In this document: in pieces, positions 1-12,299 of the stretch
Layout of the letters: each line of letters begins with the position of its first letter
Numbering within the stretch: the stretch's first letter is position 1
Source: Branchiostoma floridae
Lineage: Eukaryota > Chordata > Leptocardii > Amphioxiformes > Branchiostomatidae
Assembly: GCF_000003815.2 (NCBI RefSeq)
Contig: NC_049992.1
Coordinates: 2,614,207-2,678,206, forward strand
DNA: 64,000 nt
Direction of reading: 5' to 3'
Notes under the pieces: generated by a model
The model's input: the letters and a program-made list of their open reading frames with translations, nothing else
Database searches by the model: none
Told to the model about the DNA's origin: nothing
Translations under genes and position numbers: made by a program

Positions 1-94
1 AACTCCTCTGACACCTCCACATTTCCGGTGGTGGGGAGAGAGAGAAATGGGGAATCGATTTTAGGAGGATTTCGGAGAGTTTAGTGAGTGAGAG
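1..94. other. Left-edge sequence, no feature recognised
   Basis: Purine-rich, GAGA-containing sequence with no exon or repeat that I can support. It precedes a short open frame that starts at 95. Confidence 0.3.
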
Positions 95-268
95 ATGAGG
101 AGGTGTTTAGGTAAGATTGCAAAGTCAATACCGGGGGAAGATTTCACGGCGAAACTGGGACAAACACTGGTAAAACTTCAAATTAGAATCGATCCGAGCT
201 GGCTCTTTTCGGAGTTCTTGGTCAAACAGTTTACGGATAGTGTGACCGAAGTTGGAAAGGCCTATTGA
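95..268 (+). other. Short open reading frame, 57 codons, coding status uncertain
   Basis: An ATG at 95 opens a 57-residue frame ending with TGA at 266-268. The predicted peptide is mixed helical and charged, with no motif I recognise. A good splice-donor sequence (GTAAGA) lies inside it at about 111, so if this is a gene the first exon could encode only about five residues. No promoter or partner exon could be tied to it. It may be chance. Confidence 0.15.
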
Positions 269-1082
269 ATGCTTATGATTTTTGATTCTGAAATTTGTAT
301 GTGTGATGATCATCTGATATATCAAATGGTGTACATCTGTGTTTGTCTGTGTACTATCATTAATGATTATATGAACCCTGGAATTCGAGGGATTGGCCTA
401 CTCTTTAAGAAGAGGTTAGTCTCCGACTGTTGTTTTTTTAGTCTTTTTTATGAGGCTTTCTATTCAGTGTATTGTTTCTTGAAGTCCGCCAGCCAAACGT
501 AGGGGCTAATAATAATAGGTTTCCCAATAAGCCATAAAACTACACTAAATCAAACTAAACTAATATCAAAACTAAACTTCAGTAAAAAGGACAGAAGAAG
601 AACTCGAAAGTCGCCATTTCCGACTTCCGACGAACTTTGACCCAGTGCTGACGTCACACGTGCTTAAAAGCACCCAGGGAAGATAGCCAAAAAATTTCCG
701 CCGATCCAGCTGCAGGGTACGAAGTCGGCCTACTTTTTTCACTTTTCCTTCCCCACCCTGCCCTTGTAAGTTGAAGTTGATTACCGTGCGTAGGATCGAT
801 GCCTAGTTCCCAGGTTTATCGACCCCCCGCTGTAGAACACCTGTCACGATCCCTCCGGACCAGACCCAACACATGTTCCACACCAGAAGTCATCAGTTAT
901 ACCCTGCAAATCTGGGAACAGTGCCATGGTCTTAGCTGGGAGAATTAAAGTCACTTGGCTGGCTGCAGCAAGTCCAGAAGGTTAGGAGGGCGTGAAAGGC
1001 ATGTGATTCTGGATTAGCTCGACGTGTGACCGGTTGGCCGGTTAGGGTCAAGAGGACTTTAAAAGTTTAATTAAAAGGTAAT

Positions 1083-1185
1083 TCAATCTCAAAAACTGGA
1101 CATTTTACTTCCGACGTTTCAAGTGACATCCATCACTCTTTTTCACTGACGTCAGCGTTACTAGAATTCGACGTTTTAGAGATTG
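1083..1185 (+). repeat. Interspersed repeat fragment with a 'GACGTTTCaAGTGACATCC'-type motif
   Basis: The stretch running from 'aattcaatctc' to 'cgttactag' matches a second copy at 14676-14765, sharing a motif of the type cgtttcRAGTGACATCCAT. Such motifs are common in dispersed animal repeats. I cannot assign the family. Confidence 0.5.
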
Positions 1186-1239
1186 AATTGGCTTTAACTA
1201 TTACGTACCTGGATGGCTAATCTTAATTCAATGAACTAC

Positions 1240-1369
1240 AGGGCAGTAAGAGAAGCAGTGGGCATGTCGAAGTGAGCTCCAGATCCGTCCAAATGGTCCT
1301 TGAGAGGGCAGTAAGAGAAGCAGTGGGCATGTCGAAGTGAGCTCCAGATCCGTCCAAATGGTCCTTGAG
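1240..1369 (+). repeat. Tandem duplication, two 65-bp units
   Basis: Units 1240-1304 and 1305-1369 are identical by eye and begin AGGGCAGTAAGAGAAGCAG. An open frame crosses them on the minus strand but continues into the GA microsatellite, so it is unlikely to be coding. Confidence 0.9.
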
Positions 1370-1412
1370 AAGACGTCAGGACAAATTTATGTGTACATGT
1401 AAACACGTTTAT

Positions 1413-1415
<3 letters not shown>

Positions 1416-1473
<58 letters not shown>
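1416..1473. repeat. (GA)n microsatellite
   Basis: An uninterrupted GA dinucleotide run of about 58 bp, followed by a short impure tail. Confidence 0.98.
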
Positions 1474-1474
<1 letters not shown>

Positions 1475-2640
1475 AAGAGAGAAAAGGGTTCATTGACATT
1501 AAAATCCTTGCAGCACAAAATGAATGAATTGTTGTTTTCTTAGAGTCAGGATTTCAATCACAAGCATGGCATCGTTAAAACTGGTCTAGTATCAAGTTGT
1601 TTAAGATATTTGATTCATGAATGGGAAGAGTTAACGTTATGACACGAAGAAACATTCACTGCACAAAATTACAAATTACACGTTATCGTTCAGGAGCTCA
1701 CTAAGGTATGGCGCTGTTAGCGAAACGAACAGTTAGTTCTACATCTGAACTGAGAGCATTTATCGTTGTTTCTTATTACGTGTCCTATTCTGAGTATGAG
1801 TATGGGTCTTCAGAATTGCGTAGTAGGTTTCCTTCCATCTTTGCAGATGATGGTAGCACTCTCTCCTTGAAGTTAGGGCGGTTTACAGCGTCTACTCAGG
1901 GACTGTAACCCTGCGTACGTCGCTGTATATATACAGTACAGCCAATTCCCCTGTCGCATTCATAACTAGCTGCTGCCGTATGTCTTCAAAGCCGATGTAT
2001 TACGCCAAAGGGCTGCTATTTGTCAAAACTCGTAATCCCATGTCCAGTATTGCCTCTATCGGCATGGCTAGCATTGGTAATAGCCACCGGCTAGCCGGAC
2101 AGACCTGACTGTATGTCTTACACGGGCAATAATAGACTAAAAGTCCAGTGGCATAGCCAAATTGTGCATGTGTAAGGTAAAAAAAATTCCACCTTTATCT
2201 TCTGTCAGTACTGTGTATGTGGCACTGTTAATATAGCTTGAGTGCATATGTATCTGTATCTGTCTGTATCTATATAGCCGGTATAACACACCAGCTTTGC
2301 AGGCACGCGGCGCGGCAGCAGCTGGTTATATTACACCGAACGACTCGTTACCCCTAACTTTTGCACATATATCTGCAAGCGTTCTTTAAAACTACCGAGA
2401 GAAGATGCCCCTACTGTACTTGGTGATAACAAGTTCCACTCTACGATAGTTCTGGGAAAGTACGAATTTTTGAACACATCAATCCTAGGTTGGTAACTCT
2501 GGTATTTGAAGGCATGACTTTTTTTGAGCTGGTATTAGATACTTATCCGTTGGTACGTCCACCAGTTTATTGGTCATTTTGTGCAGTATCACAGATTGAT
2601 CGTTTGTCCAATAGCAAAATAGAAAAAAAAATTGACCTAG
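1474..2640. other. Non-coding stretch with no recognised gene
   Basis: Only short frames without homology-like content occur here. A GC-rich patch near 2305-2325 (GGCACGCGGCGCGGCAGC) could be promoter-proximal. I see no splice-supported exon. Confidence 0.4.
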
Positions 2641-2650
2641 ATCTCGCAAC

Positions 2651-2660
2651 TCTCGCGAGA
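2651..2660. promoter_or_regulatory. TCTCGCGAGA palindromic core-promoter motif
   Basis: The perfect palindrome TCTCGCGAGA is a known metazoan promoter element that usually sits close to transcription start sites of TATA-less genes. Here it lies 22 bp upstream of an ATG that opens a short exon ending in a consensus donor. The motif is seen directly. Its activity here is inferred. Confidence 0.55.
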
Positions 2661-2682
2661 ACTAGGTAACTCCGTGAGCAAG

Positions 2683-2712
2683 ATGGACTGGATAGCCATT
2701 GAAAATTTTGAG
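2683..2712 (+). CDS. Candidate first coding exon (10 codons), gene unknown
   Basis: An ATG at 2683 is followed by ten sense codons (MDWIAIENFE) and then a consensus donor, GTACGT, at 2713. The palindromic promoter motif lies just upstream. The exon ends in phase 0. I could not find a phase-0 acceptor exon downstream with certainty, so the gene is unidentified. The two plus-strand candidate exons at 5639-5710 and 10010-10193 may belong to it, but at least one intervening exon would be needed to fix the frame. This could also be a non-coding promoter region. Confidence 0.35.
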
Positions 2713-3110
2713 GTACGTTTGCTTACCTTTAATAACAGTCACTGATTGATGAAAAATGCTAAAATAATTGAGCAAACTTGCTTAGAAGCACCACATTTGG
2801 TGCAATTGTAGTTGAGGGTAAACTAGTGGATATGGAGGCGCATGTATCTAATGAATTTCTGCTTATAATGGATGTTATAATTGTACTTTTTGGCAATTTT
2901 CAGACAAAATGCATGTTTGGGGCTTCTGTGCCCTAGTGGTATTGCAACCAATGACGTTGGTGTGGCAGTACATATAACATATGTACACATTATTTCATTG
3001 GTACCGGGTCATTCACTCTTTTTGCATGGTTAATTTTTATATTTTTGGCCATTTTTAGACCAAACATGTGACCAAACAATTTTGGCTCATTTGTCCCGAG
3101 ATAATACAGT

Positions 3111-3322
3111 TACTGTAAATGCAGAAATGTTCGCGGTGGTTTTATGTCCGCGGTTTTCGCGATGGCCACTTCACCGCGAATTTAAAACCACCGCGAACAT
3201 TTTTCCATGTCAGTAAGATACTACAGTGCATGGTGATAGCGCGAACTTGAAACCAGCGCGAAAAGTCCTTTTTACCGCTACCGCGAAATTAGATACCCGC
3301 TAACTTAAATGCATTTACAGTA
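3111..3322. mobile_element. 212-bp MITE with TACTGTAAATGCA terminal inverted repeats
   Basis: The left end TACTGTAAATGCA (3111-3123) is matched in inverse by TGCATTTACAGTA at 3310-3322. The interior is CG-rich and itself palindromic (GTTCGCGGTGG...CCACCGCGAAC). A diverged partial copy lies at 5061-5175. The element is non-autonomous and carries no coding capacity. Confidence 0.8.
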
Positions 3323-4044
3323 TATACCAACAGAACAATACAGTAACAGATTACACTGTGTGCGCAATAACCCGCAATATTGATATGAACTAGGAACTGC
3401 GGTTAGAAATAACGCATGAGAATTTATGTTTGTCATTTTAAAGTCTGTAGTTAATGGTAGAATCGTACTGAAGAATTGGGTAAGTGTAATAGCCAGGAAT
3501 AGAGGCATGAAATTCAACCTCACGCCTGTACGCAGAAGACATCGGTCTTTGCGTTTATGGGGAAATTTGTCACAAACTATTTTGCCGTAACATTTTCTGA
3601 AAGAAATTTCGAAAAGAAATTACGTTTTCATATTGGGAGGCCTGGTATACATGTATCGTTCTACTGCTGTGCTATTTAGAGAAATACTCACCATTGTAAT
3701 ACTCACATTGTTAAAATGATGAAGTGTAGAATGTAAGTTCTATAATGGTCTCTGGCTCTGCGACCTTTTGCATTTCTGCGTCTCGGTCATAAACAACATG
3801 TCGTAATAGAGCCAATATGGACATCAGCCTTTGCATCATCATATATGAACATTTGTTGAACTCTATCTGGGCAGTATACGTACTGTACATTAACGAAAGA
3901 TGATTTGGCACAACATGAAATGAAATGCAATCACAACCCAAGAGTGTGACCTCAGGTAGAATCCCCGGGCTATACGTGCAACTGCACGGCCGCCTCCCCA
4001 CAGCTCGTGTTTTCAACCAAGCACATCGGATCATTGATCAAGCC

Positions 4045-4437
4045 ATCACCCGATACTGTTGTCATTAGCGTTTCTTGTCGTTAAAAATGGGAAATCATTA
4101 GGCGATAGTATCGGGTACAGATTACGATCCAGTGTTCCAGATCGCTGCCATTAGCGAAGCTTGTCGCTGGCAGACTAATGGTCACTAATGACGCTGTGAC
4201 GCGCATTGCGTGATGGGAGTCGCGCTGACCAGCTGATCAGCATGAACAAAATGGCGGCCCCCTTTTTGTAGCGATAGCCCGGTATCCAATCGTATATAGC
4301 TCCCGGGTCTCTACTGTTCTCTCCGTATCAATATTAGCTCCCGAGCACTGTCCTGAGTCTCTTCTGTTCTCTCCACAAATGGCAGACGAGTCTTGGGAGC
4401 TACAATATGGCTGGATACCAGGCAAGATGTAGCCTTA
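4045..4437 (-). mobile_element. Repeat copy sharing a terminal hairpin module with the 1.3-kb duplicated element
   Basis: From 4045 to about 4260 this is the reverse complement of the right-hand 220 bp of the elements ending at 20204 and 31545, including the terminal stem ACCCGATACT...AGTATCGGGT. The remainder (4260-4437) differs from those copies. It contains 'tagctcccgagtctc' type units that recur at 7910-7985. It is therefore a related non-autonomous family member or a composite. Confidence 0.65.
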
Positions 4438-5060
4438 TGTAACGTTACGATGTAAAATCAAGTACGCGTACGTAACGTTTATATATATTTTCAAAAGATT
4501 ATAGCATCCGCGATGATAGCACCACATTGATACTGATAGGAGCCATAGTTTTGATAGTTGCTTGTGGCACGAGGTATATTCACATCGGTAACCGCAAAAT
4601 CTCGGCGTGCAATTACGGCTGTCAACGCTCCCGATCCCTGCCCTACAGGTGCACCTAGGTGAGTTTCAGTTTCAGTTTATTTATTTTGCCAGGAATACAT
4701 CTAACGTATTAGTTATAACGTTTACATCATCACCACAATTAGATTATGCACAGTGTGGCTTTGTCTCTAGAACTGAACTCTTGTTTTACTTATAATGATC
4801 GCCTTGAAGATGTTACTGCAAATATAAGCATTGATTCAATTAAAGTAAGCTCCCATATATAAACTAGACAGTCAGTATCATGTGTCAAATAATTTGTTAC
4901 GGTTATAATGGTCAGTACTTACGTTATTATGCACACTTTTTTGTTGTTGAGAATTTGACAAGATAATTAGTCTACATGAACAAACTGAAAGATAATATCA
5001 CCTACAATTTACAATTATGCAGAATTTCTGTATTTCTAATTTGTTTACCTGCTCCTAACC

Positions 5061-5175
5061 TGTAAATGCAGAAATGTTTGCGGTGGATTTATGTTCGCGG
5101 TTTTCGCGTTGGCCACTTAACCGAACCGCAAATTCAAACCCACCGCAAACATTTTTCCATGGCACGGTGCTACGG
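5061..5175. mobile_element. Partial copy of the 3111-3322 MITE
   Basis: Shares TGTAAATGCAGAAATGTTTG and the paired CCACCGCAAACATTTTTCCA arm with the MITE at 3111. The right terminus is missing. Confidence 0.7.
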
Positions 5176-5638
5176 CGAAGTGGAATCAGGTGAACCCTGG
5201 GCACAGCACTAACTCCCTACTGTGACCATCCCAGCAGCTAGAGGGGTGAATTGACCCCTATTAATACATAAACTAATAAAAATCCCAGACTGTCTACACG
5301 CTGGAAACAAGATTAGCATAAAATACTGGTCAAAAATGCAAATATTTTTCTCTACTGGTTTTCAAGGAAGCACTATCAAACCCTGCAGAATGGTCCAGAT
5401 AGTTGTAACAAAGTTACATAATCGAGGTCCTTATAACAGCAACTCTCAAATTTTGGGAAACCAACCTTGTGTTCAAATTGAAACTTTCAACTCTGCTCTG
5501 TCAACTTTGTATCAAAGTGTCTTTTTGGATCAACAACACATGATTGCAACTTGAAAATCTTCATTATAACTGAATTAGCTCTGACATTTATGTGTCTAGA
5601 AATATGGCTAATAATCTGATCTGATGTCTATTTCAGTA

Positions 5639-5710
5639 TTTGTAAGTGTACCAACAGGGGCTATGTAGACTGTACATGGAACTGTCAGTTATGTCCCACA
5701 GTACCAGAGT
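5639..5710 (+). CDS. Candidate internal exon, cysteine-rich, gene unknown
   Basis: An acceptor (TATTTCAG) is followed by about 71 bases open only in phase 2. They encode a short segment with six cysteines (CKC...C...CQLC spacing), and a consensus donor GTAAGA follows. The exon ends in phase 2, which matches the start phase of the candidate terminal exon at 10010. No family was recognised. Splice sites and phase are the only evidence. Confidence 0.3.
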
Positions 5711-6974
5711 AAGAGAAGCCAGCATTTTCATTACTTTATGTTCTGGGTTAGGTAAAGCTTTATGTATAATCATACTTCAATACCTCATTTAGTACCCTAA
5801 TATCAAAATTGAATTGAAAATAAACTTGGGTTGGTCAGCTGTCTTGGTCAGCCTTCCCTGATGTGAACTCCACCACAGTCAACAGAAGACTGAGCTCTGG
5901 TAGTTTACGTTGGCCGAATTCTTTGGGTGGTTTTATAGTACAGGGTTGGTCTTTAAAATCACAGCAAAATGTCCTTTTCCCTGCTAGTAGTGCTACCATG
6001 AAATTAAATCCCAGCAAACTTAAAAGCATTTTCAAATTATACTATAACTTATAGATTGACAACCGTTGTGTGTGCAGGGAAACTTTGTAGCTTAATGATC
6101 ACCAGTGCAGGTATGCAGGAAAAAACAGTGATCCCAAATACATTATTATTATTATGATTCGGGTACTTTAGTATAAGCACGATGTCAGGAACACATTTAG
6201 AGTCAATCTCAATTGCATCTCCATCTCTCTAGACCAGATACTATCAGTGCCTAAAAATACCCTTGTTGCTAAAAAAAATCAACTTTTTGCAGGGCAACGA
6301 GTATAAGGAGGGCCAGTTAAGTAATAAGGGCAAGGTATGGTGCCCAGGCTGTAACCATCCTGCTTCCACAAAAAATTCAATGACAGCTGAGCGGGAAGGT
6401 GGAGAATGTTGGGAAGCAAATAAAGCTGACACTCTTGTGTGCTGTATTTTCCCACTAATAAAGATGTCTACCAGTTATATTTGCCCCTTGAAATACAGAG
6501 GAAGTATACGTAGCATATAATAATTTCATAATATATGGTGGATTTGGTGAAAATTCAGTGAACGATATGTTACAAAATTTCCTTCTTCTGCATCTGGTTG
6601 TTGTATGTGCAATCCACACAGCATGGTTCACACGACATCCTTGATTGTAAAATTCTAGTTCATACTGAATCAAAATGGAAATTAAACTAAATTTTATGTG
6701 TTGTCAGCCTTCATGTATCAAGTATTTTAGCATAATCAAGACCCCCATGTAGACCCTCTTTTAATAATATTGGTGCTGTCAGTTTCAAACTTCAGATTAT
6801 TGTCACACACATGTACATTGTCCCTTAGCTGAGCATAAACATTTTAGTACACATGGCACACACATTCCACACATTTATAACACCTTTATAATGCAGGGTT
6901 GAACAAGTCCACTTGCAATTAATTATATACAATTAGGTACAAATATCAAAATATTAAACGCAACATAATTACAC

Positions 6975-7376
6975 CTCGTCCCGTCTCAAATGTTTCTGGA
7001 ACAGCCGTCCTGTGTTTCTGTTACATTTCTGCACACAGCATAACTAAAACCTTGCACACACATAGATACGCCTTGTCCTGACTTTAACTTTTCTGAGGCA
7101 ATACTACTGTGTTTCTGTTACATTTCTGCACACAGCATAACTGTGTACCTTGCACACACATAGATACGCCTTGTCCTGACTTTAACTTTTCTGAGGCAAT
7201 ACTACTGTGTTTCTGTTACATTTCTGCACACAGCATAACTCCACCTTGTCTTGTCATAAACGTTTCTGGGACAACAGTCCTGTGTTTCTGTTACAGTTCT
7301 GCACACACACATAGATATGCTTTCCTTGTCCTAGCTTAAACTTTTCTGAGGCAACAGTCCTGTGTTTCTGTTACAG
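6975..7376 (+). repeat. Degenerate tandem repeat, about 70-100 bp period
   Basis: Four to five diverged units share CTGTGTTTCTGTTACATTTC, GCACACAGCATAACT and CACACACATAGATACGCC. The array runs straight into the TTCA microsatellite. Confidence 0.8.
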
Positions 7377-7464
7377 TTCATTCATTCATTCATTCATTCA
7401 TTCATTCATTCATTCATTCATTCATTCATTCATTCATTCATTCATTCATTCATTCATTCATTCA
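7377..7464 (+). repeat. (TTCA)n microsatellite
   Basis: About 22 uninterrupted tetranucleotide copies. Confidence 0.97.
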
Positions 7465-7860
7465 CACAACACAAAAAATGGCGATAGAAATGTTGACCCT
7501 CCCCTCAAAAGTTGCCTTCATTTAATAGATTTATTATATATTGAACCTAACCAAAAGGGGAAATGTTTCTGCTGATTTTATTTTTTTGTGGTAATCATAT
7601 CTCAAATCTAAACTCAGTCTGTCACAAACATTTTATCTTACATGACAGTTTCAACCACAAGATTAACCACAAGTACAACATTTCTTTTCAAGTCACCCAC
7701 TAACTTAAAATTTCTCCATCCCCTTCAGTATAGCTTGAGACAAGTGAAAAAATTGCAAATCGGCGGGCTGCAAAATGGACCATTCTGAACCACCCCAGTT
7801 AAACTAGAGTACTAGTCGCTTAAGTATACTGTTAACCATTATTCGTATGCCATTTTTGTC

Positions 7861-7907
7861 ACTTGCAATTAGCCCTCGGGCAAGAATTTGCAATGAAACT
7901 TATATAT
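7861..7907 (+). mobile_element. Truncated LINE 3' tail fragment
   Basis: The sequence ACTTGCAATTAGCCCTCGG and the following bases match the 3' end of the plus-strand LINE at 45699-45744. Only the last 47 bp are present, as expected for a heavily 5'-truncated insertion. Confidence 0.6.
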
Positions 7908-7990
7908 TATAGCCTGGTACTTGTATCCAGCTGTATTATAGCTCCCGAGTCTCTTTTGTCCTCTTCGCAGATATAAGATACCAGACTATC
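7908..7990. repeat. Repeat related to the 4260-4437 segment
   Basis: Contains 'agcctggtac', 'atccagctgtattatagctc' and 'gagtctctttt', which also occur in or near 4280-4437. It is bounded by imperfect inverted 'tagcctggta/taccaga' ends. Family unknown. Confidence 0.45.
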
Positions 7991-10009
7991 TAATATTAAA
8001 AGTGGTTAAACCGGTACAAAACCAAAAACAGGAAGTAGAATACTCCACCGAACAGATTTCTTTGTAGCAAAATGGACCATTGCCCATTCACAACACAATT
8101 AGGTCCAGGTTTAGGTCTGGACCTGGACTTGATCCTCTGGACCTGGACCGTACCTGTTAGTGTACCTGAATTTTCTGTACCGGTTCCCATCGTTACTACA
8201 TGCCAACGGAACCTAGTCTCTACCAGACTGACGATGCTGGTTATATTACTATTAATAGGGAGAATAATTTGCCAGGGAAGTTTTACTACCAAAGGAGTTT
8301 GCAGACCTTAATAGTCTGAACTGATTCCCCTTGCTGATCTCCCTGATCTTTTGCTTAATTCTACTATCCCTGTTTCCCGTAAGAAGGCCTGGTGGAGGCT
8401 AAAAAGAACCCCTTGCCAGTATTTGTGTTGCATAATTTAACCACTATCTAGCACAATTAACACCATTGTTTTGAATATCACCCATTCACATAGTGAATCA
8501 GATCCAGACCGGAAACTTAACCTCTGGACCAAACACCTATCTTGGCCCAATATCGGCAAAATATTAAATGTAGGGACTTGACGTGCATGCGGTATATATT
8601 ATTATGACAGATAAACATTGTAATGCCTGTACTGACTGCTGTCTGTGTTGAAGTTATACACATAATTTAGTTGTGTGTGGAAGTTATACACATACACATA
8701 ATTTCAGTCTAAAACAATGCCTTTTATTCAGTTCAGAACTGTAGTAAGACAGCAAAGGTGTATAAAATGTGCCATCTAACTCCTCAGGCTGTTGCTTATT
8801 TATGTTTATTAAGCTGTGTACTAGTATCTTCACCCCAGACCTTTGGAAAAAGTTTTTTTTTTGACCTGTCCAAGTTTTTTCTGAAAAGATCCTAGAAGCA
8901 AAAATAGATTTGTAGATAAATAATTGCCCTTTGTGAATATGGTCAAATCATTTACAAGTGCATCATGATACATTAATCTTTCTAAAAGTTGGAATCAGTA
9001 AGATACTAGAGATACTTGAATCAGTATCTCATTGTATTAGAAGGCCTAGGAAAAAAATGGTGTGTTTCCTGTTTCCCTACCTATCCTAGAAAAACCGCAT
9101 GCCAACCCTAGACTTTTTTTGAATGGGCAGTGGAGGCACATAGTTTCCATTTTTTTATTCCACCTGCTTCCCATTGAAGTAAAAGCACTGCTTGTCCTGT
9201 ACTAGTACATGTATAATGAAGGATAAATGTAATATCAATCATATGGTATGCACAAAATTAAAGTTTGGCATTGAAAGACAAGTGCCCTCATGCAATTCAG
9301 TTTACTTTGTTCAACTCTGTATTGTAATATGTCACACTAGTTTTGACCAGCCTAAGAAGAAACTACCTACCAACCCTAATTTTTTCAGGACTGGATCAGG
9401 AAACAAAACATTTTACTTAGGCCTAAGAAAAAGCAAGGCTTGAAGCAATTTACTACTAGTACTAGTACTAGGTTAAACCTGTCTTTCTGTGATTAAACAA
9501 TAAGTAAAGAAATACAGGGTGTTGAGCTACATTAAGGATTATGTCCCTTTTGTGCTATGTCTTTTAGCAGTTAAGGATTCCAATTTGTTCCAAACAGCTA
9601 CTGAGAGAGTTATACTTTAATAAGCATTTTTGTAATGATTTATGTGTGTTAACACATTACATTTAAACTAATAACTTAGATTTTACACAAATAATGAATT
9701 AGATATTTATTCAATGTTTTTGAAATGTTGGCCACTCTCACATCCTGTAGTACATGTGTATTATGCACATAACTTAAGACCTAGTAGTCATTTAACACAC
9801 TGCAATAAGAGTGAAAATTGTGATGTTATTTCCTATGAAGAGCTTAAGCAGCATGTTTAAAGTTATATCTACTAACATCCATTTTGGCTGCTGTCTAAGC
9901 TTAGAATTCAGGTCTTTGACATTATTACTTGACCCATTGAATGATCATTTTGATATTAATTTCACCTGTATGTTTAAAAAGGGCCGAAATTCTTATCTTT
10001 ATATCACAG

Positions 10010-10193
10010 GTACCAGACTCAACACATGGCCGAACTGTTGATGCATATGAGGATTAAGCAGACCCACCTGGACCAGTCTGCTTGCCTTTGGGACAAAGCG
10101 CGATATGGAATACCCTGTGTTGTACTCTATTTATATCATGCCAACCTGAGCAAACTCAAGTTTATTGCTAGAAAGGACAAGAAGCTCAGATAA
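10010..10193 (+). CDS. Candidate terminal exon (61 codons), gene unknown
   Basis: A pyrimidine-rich acceptor (TTATCTTTATATCACAG) precedes an open frame of 60 codons that enters in phase 2 and stops with TAA at 10191-10193. The peptide begins YQTQHMAELLMHM and continues with a mixed hydrophobic and lysine-rich tail (FIARKDKKLR). The phase matches the donor of the candidate exon at 5710. I do not recognise the protein. Transcription on this strand would converge with the minus-strand exon at 14517. Confidence 0.35.
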
Positions 10194-11111
10194 TCATGCA
10201 GCAGCGGATTACCCGTTTCTACATGGATTAATTATTCAGTAACACCAACCAAGTCCTATTTTTTTTTTAATGCAGTGAGGTTTAAACAAATTTGTCTCAT
10301 CATGCTCATCGGTCCCTTGACCGGGGGTGGTTGTGGGGGCGCTTTGCTACTGAGGAAATGAACAATGAGTCTGTTAAACTAGTAGTAGTAGAGATGTACA
10401 GACAGCTTGTATATAGAAAGTTTTTTTTTGTAATTTCTGCAGTGTGTTGTGTTTGTTATCATGTTATAATGGCTGTAACTCAGATTCAGATTCTTTAAAA
10501 ATCATGTCTCTTTGGATCGAAGATGTAGTTCTAGTAGAGTACAATACAGGTTGTATCTGTTTTGCATGTTAATTACAACTAACTTGTATTATACATTCCA
10601 TGATGCAGAGAACTTTCTAATGTTCTGTGTTGTTAGAAATTCCATGTAACAGCCTTTGCATGTAAGGTAGCTATGGGGAAGGATGGGTTAGTTGTATGTT
10701 TCAGATGCTCATCCAAAAATGTTTAGGTATATGGGCAATTGCTGATGACTTTCAAAACACCAAAACACAGTGTTGGAGCTATTGAGCTTAAACTGTACAG
10801 TTGTACATGTATGAGGTCACTGTCAATGTCAGATACATGTGATGAGACCTAATGCAAGTCTTGCTATGTAATCCTGACATAAGTCATGATGACGGGGAGT
10901 AACAGGAATAGGAATTGTTTTTATTTTGTATTAATATACAGGGTAATCTGGATATTTCCATATCAGTTTATTACATAGATGTGTGCGCCTACTGAGAACT
11001 GTACATTCCACTAAAAGCCCAGTAGTTGTATGTGAATGAAGCTAACTGGGATTTGGATTGGGTCATTATGATCTGTACAGCAGCATGGAAGATTTTTACA
11101 AGTATCAACTT

Positions 11112-11240
11112 NNNNNNNNNNNNNNNNNNNNNNNNNNNNNNNNNNNNNNNNNNNNNNNNNNNNNNNNNNNNNNNNNNNNNNNNNNNNNNNNNNNNNNNNN
11201 NNNNNNNNNNNNNNNNNNNNNNNNNNNNNNNNNNNNNNNN
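11112..11240. other. Assembly gap (129 N)
   Basis: A run of N. The non-standard length suggests an estimated gap size. Confidence 1.
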
Positions 11241-12299
11241 GATTATTACTATATCTAGTTGCATGTAAAAGTTGTTGGTCTGTCTTATCCATGTGTGGGA
11301 CCCTGCTTTGTCAAGCTTCACTTCATTGTAGTCAAGTCATCACGAAATGAATAGTGGACTTTGAAAAAGCAACATCTGCTTCATGAGTTTAAGTCCATAA
11401 TTTTAGGACAGGTAAGCAGCCATGATCAAGATTCCTTAGTAAAGGAGGAAACAGGTGTTTTTGTTTTGACTTATCATAGTTATGTTAGGTTATATACAGC
11501 ACTCAAAGAAAGGCTACCATATGCATAATTTTGAAGTTGTCATGTTTTGGATAAGTCATACTGAATCTTCTAGCTGACATAGCAAATTACTTTCAGAAAG
11601 TATTGTTTGTGGTATCTCGCCTATAAAGCAAACATGCTTTCTTTCACGTTTGGCTGGCATATATGTGCATTATTATTGTTATATAAATTGATTTCATACC
11701 TGAGGTAATATTACGTTATTGATATATCTATGATTTAACATATCTCCGAATATTCATTAACTGCAAACGCCCAGAAACACTTTTAGTGGATACAACTGAA
11801 AGCTAAGGACTTCCATAGAAAATGATAACATCGATATCTGCGCCTTTGTTAGGGTAAGTAAAGTATTTTTTTAAACATATTTGAGTGCACTGAAAAGACC
11901 TGAACAAATGAAATGTCACAATAAAACGTGCCGCGCCTGGGAAATTTCTGCAGTACCGCTGAATGTTGCTAGGTTATATACTGTCGCTTTTACATATTAT
12001 TCGTATGTTTTTTGTAAATATATTTATCAAAACACACTCTGAAAGCTATTTGACAAATGGAACATCAACATACGAATGTTTGCTAGTTGTGAAGAGCATC
12101 ATTGATGGATACAAGCTTTTTAACTCGACAGAAGACATCAATAAGCGCCACGGTGTTATGCGGTATATCGAATGGTCAAAATGAACAAAGATTAATTGCC
12201 TATATCTTCAGTTGCATCAAAGGGAGACCAAAACTGCTAAAGGCACATATAGATTAGACCAATAGCCTACCGTGGTGAAAATTTCGTCGACAAATACCG

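Noticed and set aside
6263..6520. 85-codon frame after a TTTTTGCAG acceptor-like site
   Set aside because: The acceptor looks fair, but the encoded sequence has no recognisable pattern and its phase does not join the neighbouring candidate exons.
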